Under the pieces are notes generated by a model. The model ran no database searches. It was not told where the DNA came from and saw only the letters and a list, made by a program, of their open reading frames with translations. A program made the position numbers and the translations under genes. Positions 48,551 to 57,897 of a stretch of DNA of 64,000 nucleotides are shown piece by piece (position 1 is the stretch's first letter; each line of letters opens with the position of its first letter). The stretch is from CAYNWT01 sp964450955 (lineage in GTDB: Bacteria; Planctomycetota; Planctomycetia; Planctomycetales; Planctomycetaceae), in contig CAYVFI010000019.1 of NCBI GenBank assembly GCA_964450955.1, positions 61,278-125,277 on the forward strand, written 5' to 3'.

Positions 48551-49411
48551 ATGCAGGTTGTTGTCACCGCTGTTGGCCCGGACAACAAAGGACTGGCCGA
48601 CCCCATCGTGCACTATGTCACCGGTGTCGGAGCCAACATTCACGAAATACAAATGTATGACCGTGACGACGAGCGATTATTTGCGATGCTGCTGCGGATT
48701 GAACTCGGCCCGGAAGACGCATCCATCGCCAACGTTCGCAAAGCGCTGCACGCCATCGGCCAGCTAAAGGGGCTTTCGGTTCGCGTCTGGTCGCGGGACG
48801 AACACAACCGCCCGCCGCGGATTGCAATCTGTACCACCTACCGGCCCGAACCCGCACTCGCCGTCCTTCGCGCGATGCGTGATGGAAGGTTGAAGGCAAC
48901 GCCGGCCGTCGTGATGGGCAACCGTAAAGCGTGTCGTGGAGTGGCAGAACAGTTTGAGGTTCCCTTTGAATTCATCGGTGATGGCAAAGGAAATCCCATC
49001 GAAGGCAGAATGGACGATTTGATCGATAGCTACGAAGTCGATTACGTCGCGCTAGCTCGGTACATGCGGATCCTGTCACCCAGAACCTGCTGGAAGTTTG
49101 CGGGCGGGCGGATTGTCAATCTGCACCATGGCCTGTTGCCTCCGTTTCCGGGGTTCAGGCCGTACGCCGATGCATATGCCCACCATATGCTGAGCTACGG
49201 AGCGACCGCCCATTTCATCATTCCTGAACTGGATGCGGGGAATCAGATAGTCCACCAATCAACTTTCTGCGTTCCTCCTGGAACTTCGCTCGAAGAAATC
49301 AAGCGGCAGGGCGAAACAGACAATGAACCCATCTGTCTGGTCGAAGGTCTTCGCCGGGTGATCGATCGTGAAGTCGAACTGCACTTTCAACGTGTGGTTC
49401 GAGTCAACTAA
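48551..49411 (+). CDS. purU: Formyltetrahydrofolate deformylase
   Basis: The 286-aa enzyme hydrolyses 10-formyl-THF to formate and THF. An N-terminal ACT domain (about 1-75; VVTAVGPDNKGLADPIV) precedes the formyltransferase-like domain with AICTTYRPEP, the catalytic Asn-His-Asp set in ILSPRTCWKFAGGRIVNLHHGLLPPFPG, and ATAHFIIPELDAGNQIVHQ. Length is typical. It lies 58 bp before the ABC gene on the same strand; a link between them is not obvious. Confidence 0.93.
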   Translation: MQVVVTAVGPDNKGLADPIVHYVTGVGANIHEIQMYDRDDERLFAMLLRIELGPEDASIANVRKALHAIGQLKGLSVRVWSRDEHNRPPRIAICTTYRPEPALAVLRAMRDGRLKATPAVVMGNRKACRGVAEQFEVPFEFIGDGKGNPIEGRMDDLIDSYEVDYVALARYMRILSPRTCWKFAGGRIVNLHHGLLPPFPGFRPYADAYAHHMLSYGATAHFIIPELDAGNQIVHQSTFCVPPGTSLEEIKRQGETDNEPICLVEGLRRVIDREVELHFQRVVRVN

Positions 49412-49468
49412 TACCAGTCGGCAAGCACAATCGCACGTTCGTGCAACCACCCACCAAGAGTTTTCAAC

Positions 49469-50386
49469 ATGAACAACGCTGTCGAATTGTCTGGCGTTAC
49501 CAAGAAATTTCGAACACAGACGGCCGTCGATCAACTTGATCTCGCGGTTCCCACAGGGTCCATTTACGGATTCATCGGGCCAAACGGATCGGGCAAGACG
49601 ACCACTATTCGCATGATCCTGCGCATCTTTCAGCCTGACGCGGGCACGGTCAGTGTTCTCGGAAAAACGGCCGGCACGGCCGCCGATTCAAGGCTTGGCT
49701 ACCTGCCCGAAGAACGCGGGTTGTATAAACGCATGAAAGTGTACGACGTCTGTGCCTACTACGCGAAACTGAAGGGGCACTACGACTGTCACGCCGACAT
49801 CAAGGACTGGTTAAGCCGTCTTGGAGCCAGCGACTGGGCCAGGAAACGTGTTGATGCATTGTCCAAGGGGATGGCTCAAAAGGTCCAATTTATTACCTCG
49901 GTTGTGGCTCGCCCCGAACTGTTGATTCTTGACGAACCGTTCAGCGGTTTGGATCCGGTTAATCTTGAGGTCCTGCGAGACGCGGTTCTTGAAATGCGCG
50001 ATCGCGGCACGACGGTCATCTTTTCGACTCACGATATGGACGTTGCTGAGAAGCTGTGCGACCAGATTTTCATGATCTTCAATGGCCGGAAAGTCCTCGA
50101 CGGTTCAGTCGATTCTATTCAGGAACAGCACGCTCGTAACCAGGTAACACTGCGATTGGCGGGCGGAATCGAACCGCCACAGCTGAACGGAATTGAAACA
50201 ATGTCCGCCGGAAGTCGCGAGTATTCGCTGCAGCTTGCGGCCAGTCAATCGCCGCAAAACGTACTGCAACAGTTAGTCAGCAAAGGCTGTGAGGTCGAAC
50301 ACTTCGAACTCAAACGGCCCTCGCTACATGACATTTTTGTCTCGATCGCCAGACCCAGCGAAAACGAGGAAGGAAGCGAATCATGA
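49469..50386 (+). CDS. ABC transporter ATP-binding protein (ABC-2 exporter type)
   Basis: The 305-aa ATPase has Walker A FIGPNGSGKTTTIR, a Q-loop region YLPEERGLYKRM, signature ALSKGMAQKVQF, Walker B LLILDEPFSGLDP and the H-loop IFSTHDMD. The C-terminal 75 residues form the extra domain usual in NatA-like exporters. It overlaps the permease gene by 4 bp (ATGA) and so is translationally coupled to it. Substrate unknown; NatAB-type systems export sodium ions, lipids or drugs. Confidence 0.93.
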   Translation: MNNAVELSGVTKKFRTQTAVDQLDLAVPTGSIYGFIGPNGSGKTTTIRMILRIFQPDAGTVSVLGKTAGTAADSRLGYLPEERGLYKRMKVYDVCAYYAKLKGHYDCHADIKDWLSRLGASDWARKRVDALSKGMAQKVQFITSVVARPELLILDEPFSGLDPVNLEVLRDAVLEMRDRGTTVIFSTHDMDVAEKLCDQIFMIFNGRKVLDGSVDSIQEQHARNQVTLRLAGGIEPPQLNGIETMSAGSREYSLQLAASQSPQNVLQQLVSKGCEVEHFELKRPSLHDIFVSIARPSENEEGSES

Positions 50387-51708
50387 GACGCATCCTCACA
50401 ATCGCCATCCGCGAATACCGCGCGATGGTTGGTACAAAAGCGTTCCTCTTCACCATCATTATGATGCCCATGCTGATGGCGGGCGGTTCTGTCGCTCCGG
50501 CTCTGCTGAAGAAGATGCAGACCAACAAACCCAAGCAGTTGGTCATCATCGATAAAAGCGGCGAGATACTCGCCCCGCTACAAGTGTTGTCAGAAAAGCG
50601 AAACGGAGAACTTGAAGAACAGGCCGACGGGATGGAAGCCGCGTTTGGCGATTCCAGTCCATACGAATTTATTGCATTCGATGGCGAATCATGGGACGAC
50701 GACGCAAGGTTCGAACTGTCAGAGAAAGTGCGTTCGCGTGACATCTATGCGTTCGCTGAAATTTCAAAGAACGCAACTGAACTCGGAGCCACGCCCGAAA
50801 TCGCTTTCTACTCTGAAGATGCGGCTCTCTCGCAGGCCCGCCGGTGGTTTAGTCGCCGCGTGAACGAAATCGTGCAATCCACAAAACTAGCGAAAGCCAA
50901 AGTCGACCCAACCGTTGTCGGTCAGGCACTCACGCCCGTTGATGTCGATGGTCGTGGACTGTTGACAAAGTCAGAAACCGGAGCCATCGAACAGGCGGAA
51001 AAGAAGGACGAACTACTTTCGTTATTCGTTCCGTTTGGCATCATGATGCTGATGTTCCTAATCATCTTCCTTGCGGCGCAGCCGATGCTGGAAGCGGTGT
51101 TGGAAGAGAAGTCAGAACGCATCGCCGAGGTGCTGTTGGGTTCGGTCAGCGCCAGACAGTTGCTGATGGGCAAACTAATCGGCAACGTTGCCGGATCACT
51201 GACGGTGTTCGCGCTATACGCCGCCGGCGGATATGCGTTAGCAGCCTACAATGGCTGGACGGACATGATTCCATTTCACATTGTGCCGTGGTTTGTCGTG
51301 TACCAGATTCTGGGCGTGTTGTTCTTCTCATCATTGTTCATGGCCATCGGTTCGGCCGTGAAACAGCTTAAGGAAGCTCAAAGCCTGCTGCTACCGGTCT
51401 GGACGCTTATGTTCCTGCCCATGTTTGTACTGATGCAGGCCATCCAGGATCCCAACAGCGCAATTCCAACGGTGCTGTCGTTCTTCCCGCCATCCGCGCC
51501 GCTCATGATGATGATCCGCCTTTCCAGCGGAGCACAAATTCCAATGTGGCAAGTCGCAGCCAGCATCGGAATCATGCTTGTCGCAACATTTCTGGTTGTC
51601 GCCGCGGCCGCTCGAATATTCCAGGTCGGCATCCTGTGGCAGGGAAAGACGCCGAAGATTGGCGAAGTTGTGAAGTGGCTATTCAGGAACCCACTGGTTG
51701 GCTCGTGA
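50383..51708 (+). CDS. ABC-2 family permease (NatB-like)
   Basis: The 441-aa protein has one TM helix near the N-terminus (about 20-40), a periplasmic domain of about 160 residues, and five to six C-terminal TM helices from about residue 220. LEAVLEEKSERIAEVLLGSVSA is the conserved coupling segment of the ABC-2 family that contacts the ATPase. It starts inside the ATPase stop codon. Together they form an export system; the substrate cannot be deduced. Confidence 0.9.
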   Translation: MRRILTIAIREYRAMVGTKAFLFTIIMMPMLMAGGSVAPALLKKMQTNKPKQLVIIDKSGEILAPLQVLSEKRNGELEEQADGMEAAFGDSSPYEFIAFDGESWDDDARFELSEKVRSRDIYAFAEISKNATELGATPEIAFYSEDAALSQARRWFSRRVNEIVQSTKLAKAKVDPTVVGQALTPVDVDGRGLLTKSETGAIEQAEKKDELLSLFVPFGIMMLMFLIIFLAAQPMLEAVLEEKSERIAEVLLGSVSARQLLMGKLIGNVAGSLTVFALYAAGGYALAAYNGWTDMIPFHIVPWFVVYQILGVLFFSSLFMAIGSAVKQLKEAQSLLLPVWTLMFLPMFVLMQAIQDPNSAIPTVLSFFPPSAPLMMMIRLSSGAQIPMWQVAASIGIMLVATFLVVAAAARIFQVGILWQGKTPKIGEVVKWLFRNPLVGS

Positions 51709-51715
51709 AAGGCAA

Positions 51716-51751
51716 CCCTGACTCCCAATCCTGACTCCCAACCCTGACTCC
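51716..51751. repeat. Short tandem repeat after the ABC permease
   Basis: Three near-identical copies of a 12-13 bp unit (CCTGACTCCCAA) follow each other within 36 bp. They lie just downstream of the permease stop, between convergent genes. Nothing suggests a coding or regulatory role. Confidence 0.7.
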
Positions 51752-51769
51752 GATTCACGGGTCAGTGAC

Positions 51770-51787
51770 ACGCTTCGTCGGAAGCGT
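51770..51787. terminator. Hairpin between convergent ABC permease and kinase genes
   Basis: ACGCTTC pairs with GAAGCGT around a GTCG tetraloop. It lies between two converging genes and could serve both as a transcript end. The stem is only 7 bp and there is no strong T run. Confidence 0.4.
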
Positions 51788-51803
51788 TGCGTTGGCTTGC
51801 AGG

Positions 51804-53435
51804 TCACTCGCCGTCGGTATCTTCCGGGCCCCCGGGTTCAGCCGGCCCGCTCTCTCCAGCGCCCAGACCAAACTCCTTCAGCTTTACGCTGCCCCACGCC
51901 ATCAGATCCTGACTATACAGAAACAAAATCGCGCCAACCGCGGCGATGACGACCAGGTAGATGATCAGCGTCGTGTAGCCAATCAACGCGTCCTTAATGT
52001 TCCGGACGAACCGCCAGCGGTGTCGATTCTTTTCCGCTTTATCAACCTGCTTGTACAGATCGACCATCGAGTGCTGTTTTTCTTTCGCCCGCTTCTTGAC
52101 AATGCTCTTCTCAATCGCGGCAGTGAACTCATCAAACTGCGCAACCGGAGTCCACTCGTGGTCCGGGTTGACCTTCGCGCGGCTTTTGGCGTCGACGACA
52201 CCTTTGCGAATATTCTGCAGAACCTGCGCGGTGGACATCTTTGTCAGCGTCTTCTTGCCGCGTTCGTCGCGGTGCTGAACGAACCAAATTTTCTCAACGC
52301 GTTTTTCAACGTTTTGACGTTCTGCATCGACGCGAGAAGACGCCAGAATTGGCTTGGCTTTCCGAGGAACCTGACCTGGCGTCGCCACCATCGTTTGAGC
52401 TCCGGCGCGTGCGGCGGCAGGCAGAGCCGGTTGTGCTCCGTCGATGAACGACAATGCGAATGAGGCCAGACTAAGTGACGACAGATCGGCGATAATTTCG
52501 GCGCAACTGCCGTAGCGGTGTTCCGGATCCTTCGCCAGCATCTTCTCAATCATCAAACTAAGTCGCTCGGGCACTTCCGGGTTCACTGATCTGGCAGACG
52601 GAAACTTGCCTTCTTCTTTCTTCAGGATCAGTTCCAGTGCTGAGTCCGCCATGAATGGCAGCTCGCCGGTGACCATGTGGTACAGCGTTGCTCCGAGAGC
52701 GTAAATGTCGCTGCGATGGTCCACATACTTCGCACTGCGAGCCTGTTCGGGAGCCATGTAAAGCGGCGTTCCTAAACCGGCACCACTTTGGGTCATTGAA
52801 TTGTCTTCGTCCAGCGCTTTAGCCAAACCAAAGTCGGCGACCTTGGTCACTCCCTTGCTGGTAATCAGAATGTTGTCTGGCTTGATGTCGCGGTGCACAA
52901 TGCTGATGTCATGAGCGGCACTTAAACCGGTCGCGGCGCCCAGGATGATGTTCAATGCGTCGCCAACGCTTAACTTACCCAGGTGGTCCAGCCAATCCTG
53001 AGCACTCTTGCCGTCTACGTATTCGATCGCGGCAAAGTGAATGCCGCGTTGGCAATCAACCGCGTAAACCTTGACCGCGTTTTGATGATCCAGCTTCGCC
53101 ATCGACCGCGCTTCACGGACGAAACGTTCGACAAAGTCTTTGCGCTTTGACAGATCTTTGGACAACGTCTTCAACGCGACCACACGATCAAGGCTGACCT
53201 GCGTCGCCAGATAGACAACACCCATACCGCCCTGACCAAGCTTCTTCTTCAGCTTGAAGTCACCGAGCTGGTTGACTTTCGCCTTCTTCTTTTTCTGTGG
53301 ACCTGAAGACATCTGTGTGGATGGGTTCTTGGCCGGCCGAGCATCCAGCGGAGTCGTTGTGGGTGACTGGATGACAGTCTCCCTGCGGACGAACGTCGCA
53401 CTTAGCTCGTCGTGGGTGGTAGGTTGCCTCGACAT
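51804..53435 (-). CDS. Membrane-bound serine/threonine protein kinase
   Basis: From ATG 53435 the protein has about 543 aa. The kinase domain (about 60-330) is complete: glycine loop GQGGMGVVYLA, Lys in VVALKTL, catalytic loop VHRDIKPDNIL, DFG in VADFGLAKA and APE in MAPEQAR. After a linker, about 395-455 resembles a GYF_2-type domain (IWFVQHRDERGKKTLTK and KVNPDHEWTPVAQFDEF). One TM helix (about 490-510) leaves a short acidic tail ending EDTDGE. It is a Hanks-type kinase typical of planctomycetes; the target is unknown. Confidence 0.92.
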   Translation of the reverse strand: MSRQPTTHDELSATFVRRETVIQSPTTTPLDARPAKNPSTQMSSGPQKKKKAKVNQLGDFKLKKKLGQGGMGVVYLATQVSLDRVVALKTLSKDLSKRKDFVERFVREARSMAKLDHQNAVKVYAVDCQRGIHFAAIEYVDGKSAQDWLDHLGKLSVGDALNIILGAATGLSAAHDISIVHRDIKPDNILITSKGVTKVADFGLAKALDEDNSMTQSGAGLGTPLYMAPEQARSAKYVDHRSDIYALGATLYHMVTGELPFMADSALELILKKEEGKFPSARSVNPEVPERLSLMIEKMLAKDPEHRYGSCAEIIADLSSLSLASFALSFIDGAQPALPAAARAGAQTMVATPGQVPRKAKPILASSRVDAERQNVEKRVEKIWFVQHRDERGKKTLTKMSTAQVLQNIRKGVVDAKSRAKVNPDHEWTPVAQFDEFTAAIEKSIVKKRAKEKQHSMVDLYKQVDKAEKNRHRWRFVRNIKDALIGYTTLIIYLVVIAAVGAILFLYSQDLMAWGSVKLKEFGLGAGESGPAEPGGPEDTDGE

Positions 53436-53640
53436 GGATGGATTCCGAAAACATCGCAATCAACTGATGCCAACCGTGTGGCTCAGCAACCCAAGTCTTA
53501 GCCCAATTATGTACGTTTACCGCGCCAGACGCTATTGCGAACCGGGATTCGGGCGGCAATCCCCCACTGTACGGCTCATGCCGATTATGACACCAACTTT
53601 GTGGTGCCAACAATACCGCACTTTCAGTGCCGATCACGCC

Positions 53641-54531
53641 TCAGGCGATTTTCCACTCGAACCCGGTATCGACCAGCATCTCGTAAGCTTCGATGTACTT
53701 TTCACGCGTTCGGGCGATAATTTCGTCCGGCAGCTCCGGCGGCTCACTGTTCTTGTCCCAGTCCGTTTGTTCCAGCCAATCTCGGACAAACTGCTTGTCG
53801 AACGACGCCTGCCCTCGGCCGGGTTCATACTGATCGATTGGCCAGAACCGAGAACTATCAGGCGTTAGCACTTCGTCAATCAGCATAATTTCGCCGTCCA
53901 ACATCCCGAACTCGAACTTGGTATCGGCGATGATGATGTCACGAGTCTTTGCGTAGTCGGCCCCCTTGTTGTAGATGGCCAGGCTCATGTCACGCAGCTT
54001 TTCCGAAAGCTCAGTCCCGACTTTCTCACACATCACTTCAAACGAAATGTTTTCGTCGTGGCCAGTCTCTGCCTTTGTCGCGGGCGTGAAAATAGGTTCG
54101 TCCAGCTTAGCGCTTTCCTGCAGGCCGGCCGGAAGCGGGATACCGCAAACGGTTTGAGACTGCTTGTATTCTTTCCAGCCCGAACCAGAAAGATAACCGC
54201 GGACGACACATTCGACCGGTATCACGTCTCCCCGTTTGACCACCATGCTACGACCCTTCAAGTCGTCCAGCGGAGCCCCATCAGGAAGCGGTACGTGTTC
54301 AGGGTCCATACTTAGAAAATGATTCGGGACATCCAATCGCCGGAACCACATTTCACTAAGTTGAGTCAGCACGCGGCCCTTGTCAGGAATTCCGCTGGGC
54401 AGAACCCAGTCAAATGCGCTGATGCGGTCTGTCGCGACGAACAACAATCGGTCGTCGAACTCGTAAATGTCTCGTACCTTGCCACGTTTAACCGGGATGT
54501 CCGCGAGTTCACTCTTCAGGAATGCCGCCAT
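53641..54531 (-). CDS. purC: Phosphoribosylaminoimidazole-succinocarboxamide synthase
   Basis: The 296-aa SAICAR synthetase joins aspartate to CAIR in purine synthesis. It begins with the VKRGKVRDIYEFDDRLLFV strand pair and has RISAFDWVLPSGIPDKG, VECVVRGYLSGSGWKEY and LIDEVLTPDSSRFWP, all family signatures. It is of the longer (about 300 aa) type found in many bacteria and yeast. It is a single gene, 181 bp upstream of the kinase gene on the same strand; no other pur biosynthetic gene is adjacent. Confidence 0.96.
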   Translation of the reverse strand: MAAFLKSELADIPVKRGKVRDIYEFDDRLLFVATDRISAFDWVLPSGIPDKGRVLTQLSEMWFRRLDVPNHFLSMDPEHVPLPDGAPLDDLKGRSMVVKRGDVIPVECVVRGYLSGSGWKEYKQSQTVCGIPLPAGLQESAKLDEPIFTPATKAETGHDENISFEVMCEKVGTELSEKLRDMSLAIYNKGADYAKTRDIIIADTKFEFGMLDGEIMLIDEVLTPDSSRFWPIDQYEPGRGQASFDKQFVRDWLEQTDWDKNSEPPELPDEIIARTREKYIEAYEMLVDTGFEWKIA

Positions 54532-54686
54532 TGTCTTGTCTTAATTCGATGTCGCGCGGGTAGAACAGGTCCCAAACCGACGACTTTAGCACCTGCCCGT
54601 GTTCTTGAACAACGCATGGGGCAGAAGTAAACTCGCAACAGCAGCTGAAGATAAACAACCGCGCGGTGTCGGGAAGGAACAACCTA

Positions 54687-56120
54687 ATGGGTGTGATGCG
54701 ATTCATTGTGCATCCATCGGCCCACCTCAACGATGCGCCTCCGCCGGCTCAGATGACCGGCTTCGATGGTCGCACTTACCCAATGCGAGTTGAACTAAAC
54801 GGGCCGGCGCTGCGTTGCACCCGGCAACAATCAGACAGCGGCCGGCTGCACATCCTGTGGGACATCGAAGGCGTCGGTTCAGTTGTCGTGACGACCGCTT
54901 CGTTGCGGGAACGGACAGACGCTTACATCCTGGCGCTGGAAGTTGCTCGCGGAACAATCTGCGATCTGCGGAACCAGGCCGGCGCGTGGCAGGTTGCCGG
55001 CCTTAAAATTCCACCGGACTTCGCCGAACCGTATGAAGCCGCGCAGCGCTGCTTCTGCAAAGCTGTCTTCTCACAAGACTCGCTCATCGACTGCAGTACG
55101 GCAGCGTGGGAAGCCGTTGGCCACGCCGTTCGCGCGGGACTGACCCTGACGGACACTTATATCTCACAACGAATGGTCTTTCGTCAGTCGCGTTCGCAAT
55201 CGCTGCCAGTCTCACTTGGCTGTGATACCGGTTCGGTTGCAATTAACGAACAAGACCGGCAACGGTTCTCTTCCGTGTTCAATTCCGCACTCGTTCCACT
55301 TAGCTGGCGCAGCGTCGAACCGACTGAAGGAACATACGAATGGGACATGCTGGACCAGACGATTGACTGGTGCAGTCAGCAGCGCATGTTTGTCGTTGCC
55401 GGCCCGGTTCTTGATCTCGCGCCAGGTGGCATGCCAAGCTGGCTGGAGACGTGGCAGCATGACTTTTTGAACCTGCAGAGTTTCGTGGCGGACTTTGTGG
55501 AAACGGCTGTGTCCAGGTATATCGGTCGAGTGCGACACTGGGAGATCGTGGCTAACGCCAACACGGGCGGCGCTTTAGGACTGACCGAAGAGAACCGACT
55601 GTCACTGGCCGCGCGGACTCTGGAAATCGCGCGCCAGGTGGACGACGAGATTCAGCTTAGCCTGATGATTGGCCAACCGTTTGGCGAGTACATGACTGCG
55701 GGACAGCATCGGCTGTCACCGATTCAATTTGTCGATGCCCTGGCGCGTTCGGGCATCGGACTGTCTGAAGTTCACCTGGACATCAAAATCGGCAACCAGC
55801 AACACTGTGCCTTGCCCCGGCACTTGCTGCAGTTTTCAAAGCTTATGGACCAGTGGAGTTGCCTGGGCCTGCCGTTAAGCGCGACGCTTTCGTTTGAAGG
55901 CGCTCATCAGGATGAGGCAACACAAACGGCGATGCTGGAACGCTACGTTCCGTTGCTCATGGCTAAGGACTCGGTTGTTGGCATTTACTGGGGTAGCCTG
56001 CGAGACGGCGCTGGTTCGTCACGTCCGGGTTGCGGTTTGCTTCGGGAAGACGGTTCAGAACGCGACACCTTCGAAGTACTCCGATCCTATCGATCGAAGT
56101 ACTGGAAAACAGAGTCCTGA
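54687..56120 (+). CDS. GH10-like protein lacking the catalytic glutamates
   Basis: ATG 54687 is placed 8 bp after a GGAAGGA site and gives about 477 aa. The C-terminal 320 residues follow the glycoside hydrolase 10 (xylanase) barrel: FNSALVPLSWRSVEPTEGTYEWDMLD, then VVAGPVLDLAPGGMPSWL, where the family has RGH.LVWH. The acid/base region reads HWEIVANAN instead of W-D-V-V-N-E, and the nucleophile region reads EVHLDIKIG instead of H-I-T-E. Both catalytic Glu are therefore absent. The first 170 residues form a separate beta domain. No signal peptide is seen. It is likely a binding protein or an enzyme with altered chemistry. Confidence 0.75.
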   Translation: MGVMRFIVHPSAHLNDAPPPAQMTGFDGRTYPMRVELNGPALRCTRQQSDSGRLHILWDIEGVGSVVVTTASLRERTDAYILALEVARGTICDLRNQAGAWQVAGLKIPPDFAEPYEAAQRCFCKAVFSQDSLIDCSTAAWEAVGHAVRAGLTLTDTYISQRMVFRQSRSQSLPVSLGCDTGSVAINEQDRQRFSSVFNSALVPLSWRSVEPTEGTYEWDMLDQTIDWCSQQRMFVVAGPVLDLAPGGMPSWLETWQHDFLNLQSFVADFVETAVSRYIGRVRHWEIVANANTGGALGLTEENRLSLAARTLEIARQVDDEIQLSLMIGQPFGEYMTAGQHRLSPIQFVDALARSGIGLSEVHLDIKIGNQQHCALPRHLLQFSKLMDQWSCLGLPLSATLSFEGAHQDEATQTAMLERYVPLLMAKDSVVGIYWGSLRDGAGSSRPGCGLLREDGSERDTFEVLRSYRSKYWKTES

Positions 56121-57281
56121 TTACTGGTTCACCGTCGCGCTGTCTGGCTTCTGGCTTAGCCGGCGAGACGACGGGCGTTCCATTAGCACGACCTGCAGTG
56201 CCTGGCGTTGGCCGTTACGAACCACAACAATTCTGGCCTGAGTCCCGACTTCCGACAGGCTGACCAGGTTAATGAGATGGTTCTCGTCGGTGATTTCGAT
56301 GTCATTGAAAGACAGCACAACATCGTTCAGCCGCAAGCCGGCTCGGTAAGCGGGGGTGTCCGGAGTAATCCGGCGAATCCTGGCTCCGTACAGTCGCCCC
56401 AGACCAATCCGACGCGCGTCCTCAGGTGAGAAGTTCGGATCAAGCTCGACGCCCAGATACGCGCGACGAACTCGGCCGTGTTCCAGCAGTTGGCTGGTCA
56501 CTTGTCGAACCAGGTTAACGGGAATGCTAAAGCCGATACCTTCGTTTCCGCCACTGTTGGATGCGATTGCCGTATTGATACCGACAATTCGACCGCTGAG
56601 ATCGACCAGCGGCCCGCCACTGTTGCCTGGGTTAATCGCGGCGTCAGTTTGCAGGAAGTCCTGATTGATAACGCGGTCTTCGACGTTCGAAGCCAACTTC
56701 AAATCCTTCCGCCCCTTCGCGCTGATAATCCCGAAGGTCACCGATCGGCTAAGACCAAACGGACTTCCCATGGCCAGCACAATGTGTCCGATTTGAACCT
56801 GGTCGCTATCGCCCCACCGCGCGGTCGGGTAGTCGGTACCGGGGATGGTTAGCAAAGCGATGTCAGTCGCGCGGTCTTCCACAACCCGCGATGGGTTCAA
56901 CGACCGACCGTTTGCTGTTTGAATATGAATCTCTGTGTAGCTGGCTCCGCGAATGACGTGGCTGTTGGTCAGCACAAACGTTTCCACTCGACCGGGAATC
57001 TTCATCAGGACGCCAGAACCAGTTTCTTCAACGCGCTTGCCATCAGCTTCATGGGTGGCCTGAATATGCACAACCGCCGGCATCACCAAACTGGAAACGC
57101 GCGCCATGTGCTGACTGCCTTCAATCAGGCTGGACGAATTGAAGTCGGCCTTGATCCGCTGCTGAGTTGCTTCTGCATGTGCGGGAGTGGCCAGGCCTTT
57201 GCCGACCAGAAAAGAACCGACAGCAGCACCTACACAAAGGGCGGTGGCGAGGGCGAAGACAGAAGATCTTGTGCTGGGCAT
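56121..57281 (-). CDS. HtrA/DegP-family serine protease with PDZ domain
   Basis: The 386-aa protein has an N-terminal signal or anchor helix (VFALATALCVGAAVGSFLV) and a trypsin-like domain (about 60-275). Its triad lies in VLTNSHVI (His), DRATDIALLTI (Asp) and INPGNSGGPLVD (Ser). One PDZ domain follows (about 280-375; RAYLGVELD, AGLRLNDVVLSFND). It degrades or refolds damaged envelope proteins in the periplasm. Its stop codon directly abuts the stop of the convergent GH10-like gene. Confidence 0.94.
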   Translation of the reverse strand: MPSTRSSVFALATALCVGAAVGSFLVGKGLATPAHAEATQQRIKADFNSSSLIEGSQHMARVSSLVMPAVVHIQATHEADGKRVEETGSGVLMKIPGRVETFVLTNSHVIRGASYTEIHIQTANGRSLNPSRVVEDRATDIALLTIPGTDYPTARWGDSDQVQIGHIVLAMGSPFGLSRSVTFGIISAKGRKDLKLASNVEDRVINQDFLQTDAAINPGNSGGPLVDLSGRIVGINTAIASNSGGNEGIGFSIPVNLVRQVTSQLLEHGRVRRAYLGVELDPNFSPEDARRIGLGRLYGARIRRITPDTPAYRAGLRLNDVVLSFNDIEITDENHLINLVSLSEVGTQARIVVVRNGQRQALQVVLMERPSSRRLSQKPDSATVNQ

Positions 57282-57447
57282 CCAATAACTCTCCAGGTGT
57301 CGGCTTCAGCGTCCGTCGCTGTTGAACCGCTATTTCTCTCGCCAGTTGTCTTGCGACTAAACCTGCGGAGTCCCGGTGATATTGGTTATCGTTGCTCGAA
57401 ATCGAGCAGGATGGTTTCAGGTCCCTTCGACCCATCCAATGGTCTGG

Positions 57448-57897
57448 CTACGAAGGGATATCAATATCCTTCATAGTCAAATCGCGATCAGACATCCTGC
57501 CTTCAAACTCGCAAGCGGTTTCCCAATCCGCCGAGGCCTCTCCTGGCCAGTCGCCTGACTCCTCCAGTTCCGTCTGACAGGAGACACAGTACGGCGTGAA
57601 AGGCAATGCCTTCAGCCGCTGGATCGGGATGGACTTATTGCACACTTCGCACTTGCCGTACCGACCCGTTTTGATGAGAAGAATTGCCTTCTCAATCATC
57701 GCCAGTTCACGACTTTCAAAAGCCGCGATCTGGTTGTTCAATTCTGCATGCTCGGCCCGAAGTGCTGCGTCACCTACGTCCCCTCCTCGGGACGTTGTGC
57801 GATTTAGCTTTCGGTCCGCTGTATTCTTGCCACGTAAAGCATCGCGTTTTGAAACGAGAAGACTGTGAAGTCGCAGGATTGCGTCTTTTCGAGCCAT
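57448..57897 (-). CDS. DksA/TraR-type C4 zinc-finger protein
   Basis: The 149-aa protein has an N-terminal coiled-coil hairpin and the zinc finger CEVCNKSIPIQRLKALPFTPYCVSCQ. The ribosome-binding site is GGAGGTGAT, ideally placed before ATG 57897, so expression should be high. DksA relatives bind the RNA polymerase secondary channel and modulate promoters with ppGpp. The coiled-coil tip here lacks an obvious DxxDxA motif, so the mechanism may differ. The tail is acidic and ends DIDIPS. Confidence 0.88.
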   Translation of the reverse strand: MARKDAILRLHSLLVSKRDALRGKNTADRKLNRTTSRGGDVGDAALRAEHAELNNQIAAFESRELAMIEKAILLIKTGRYGKCEVCNKSIPIQRLKALPFTPYCVSCQTELEESGDWPGEASADWETACEFEGRMSDRDLTMKDIDIPS

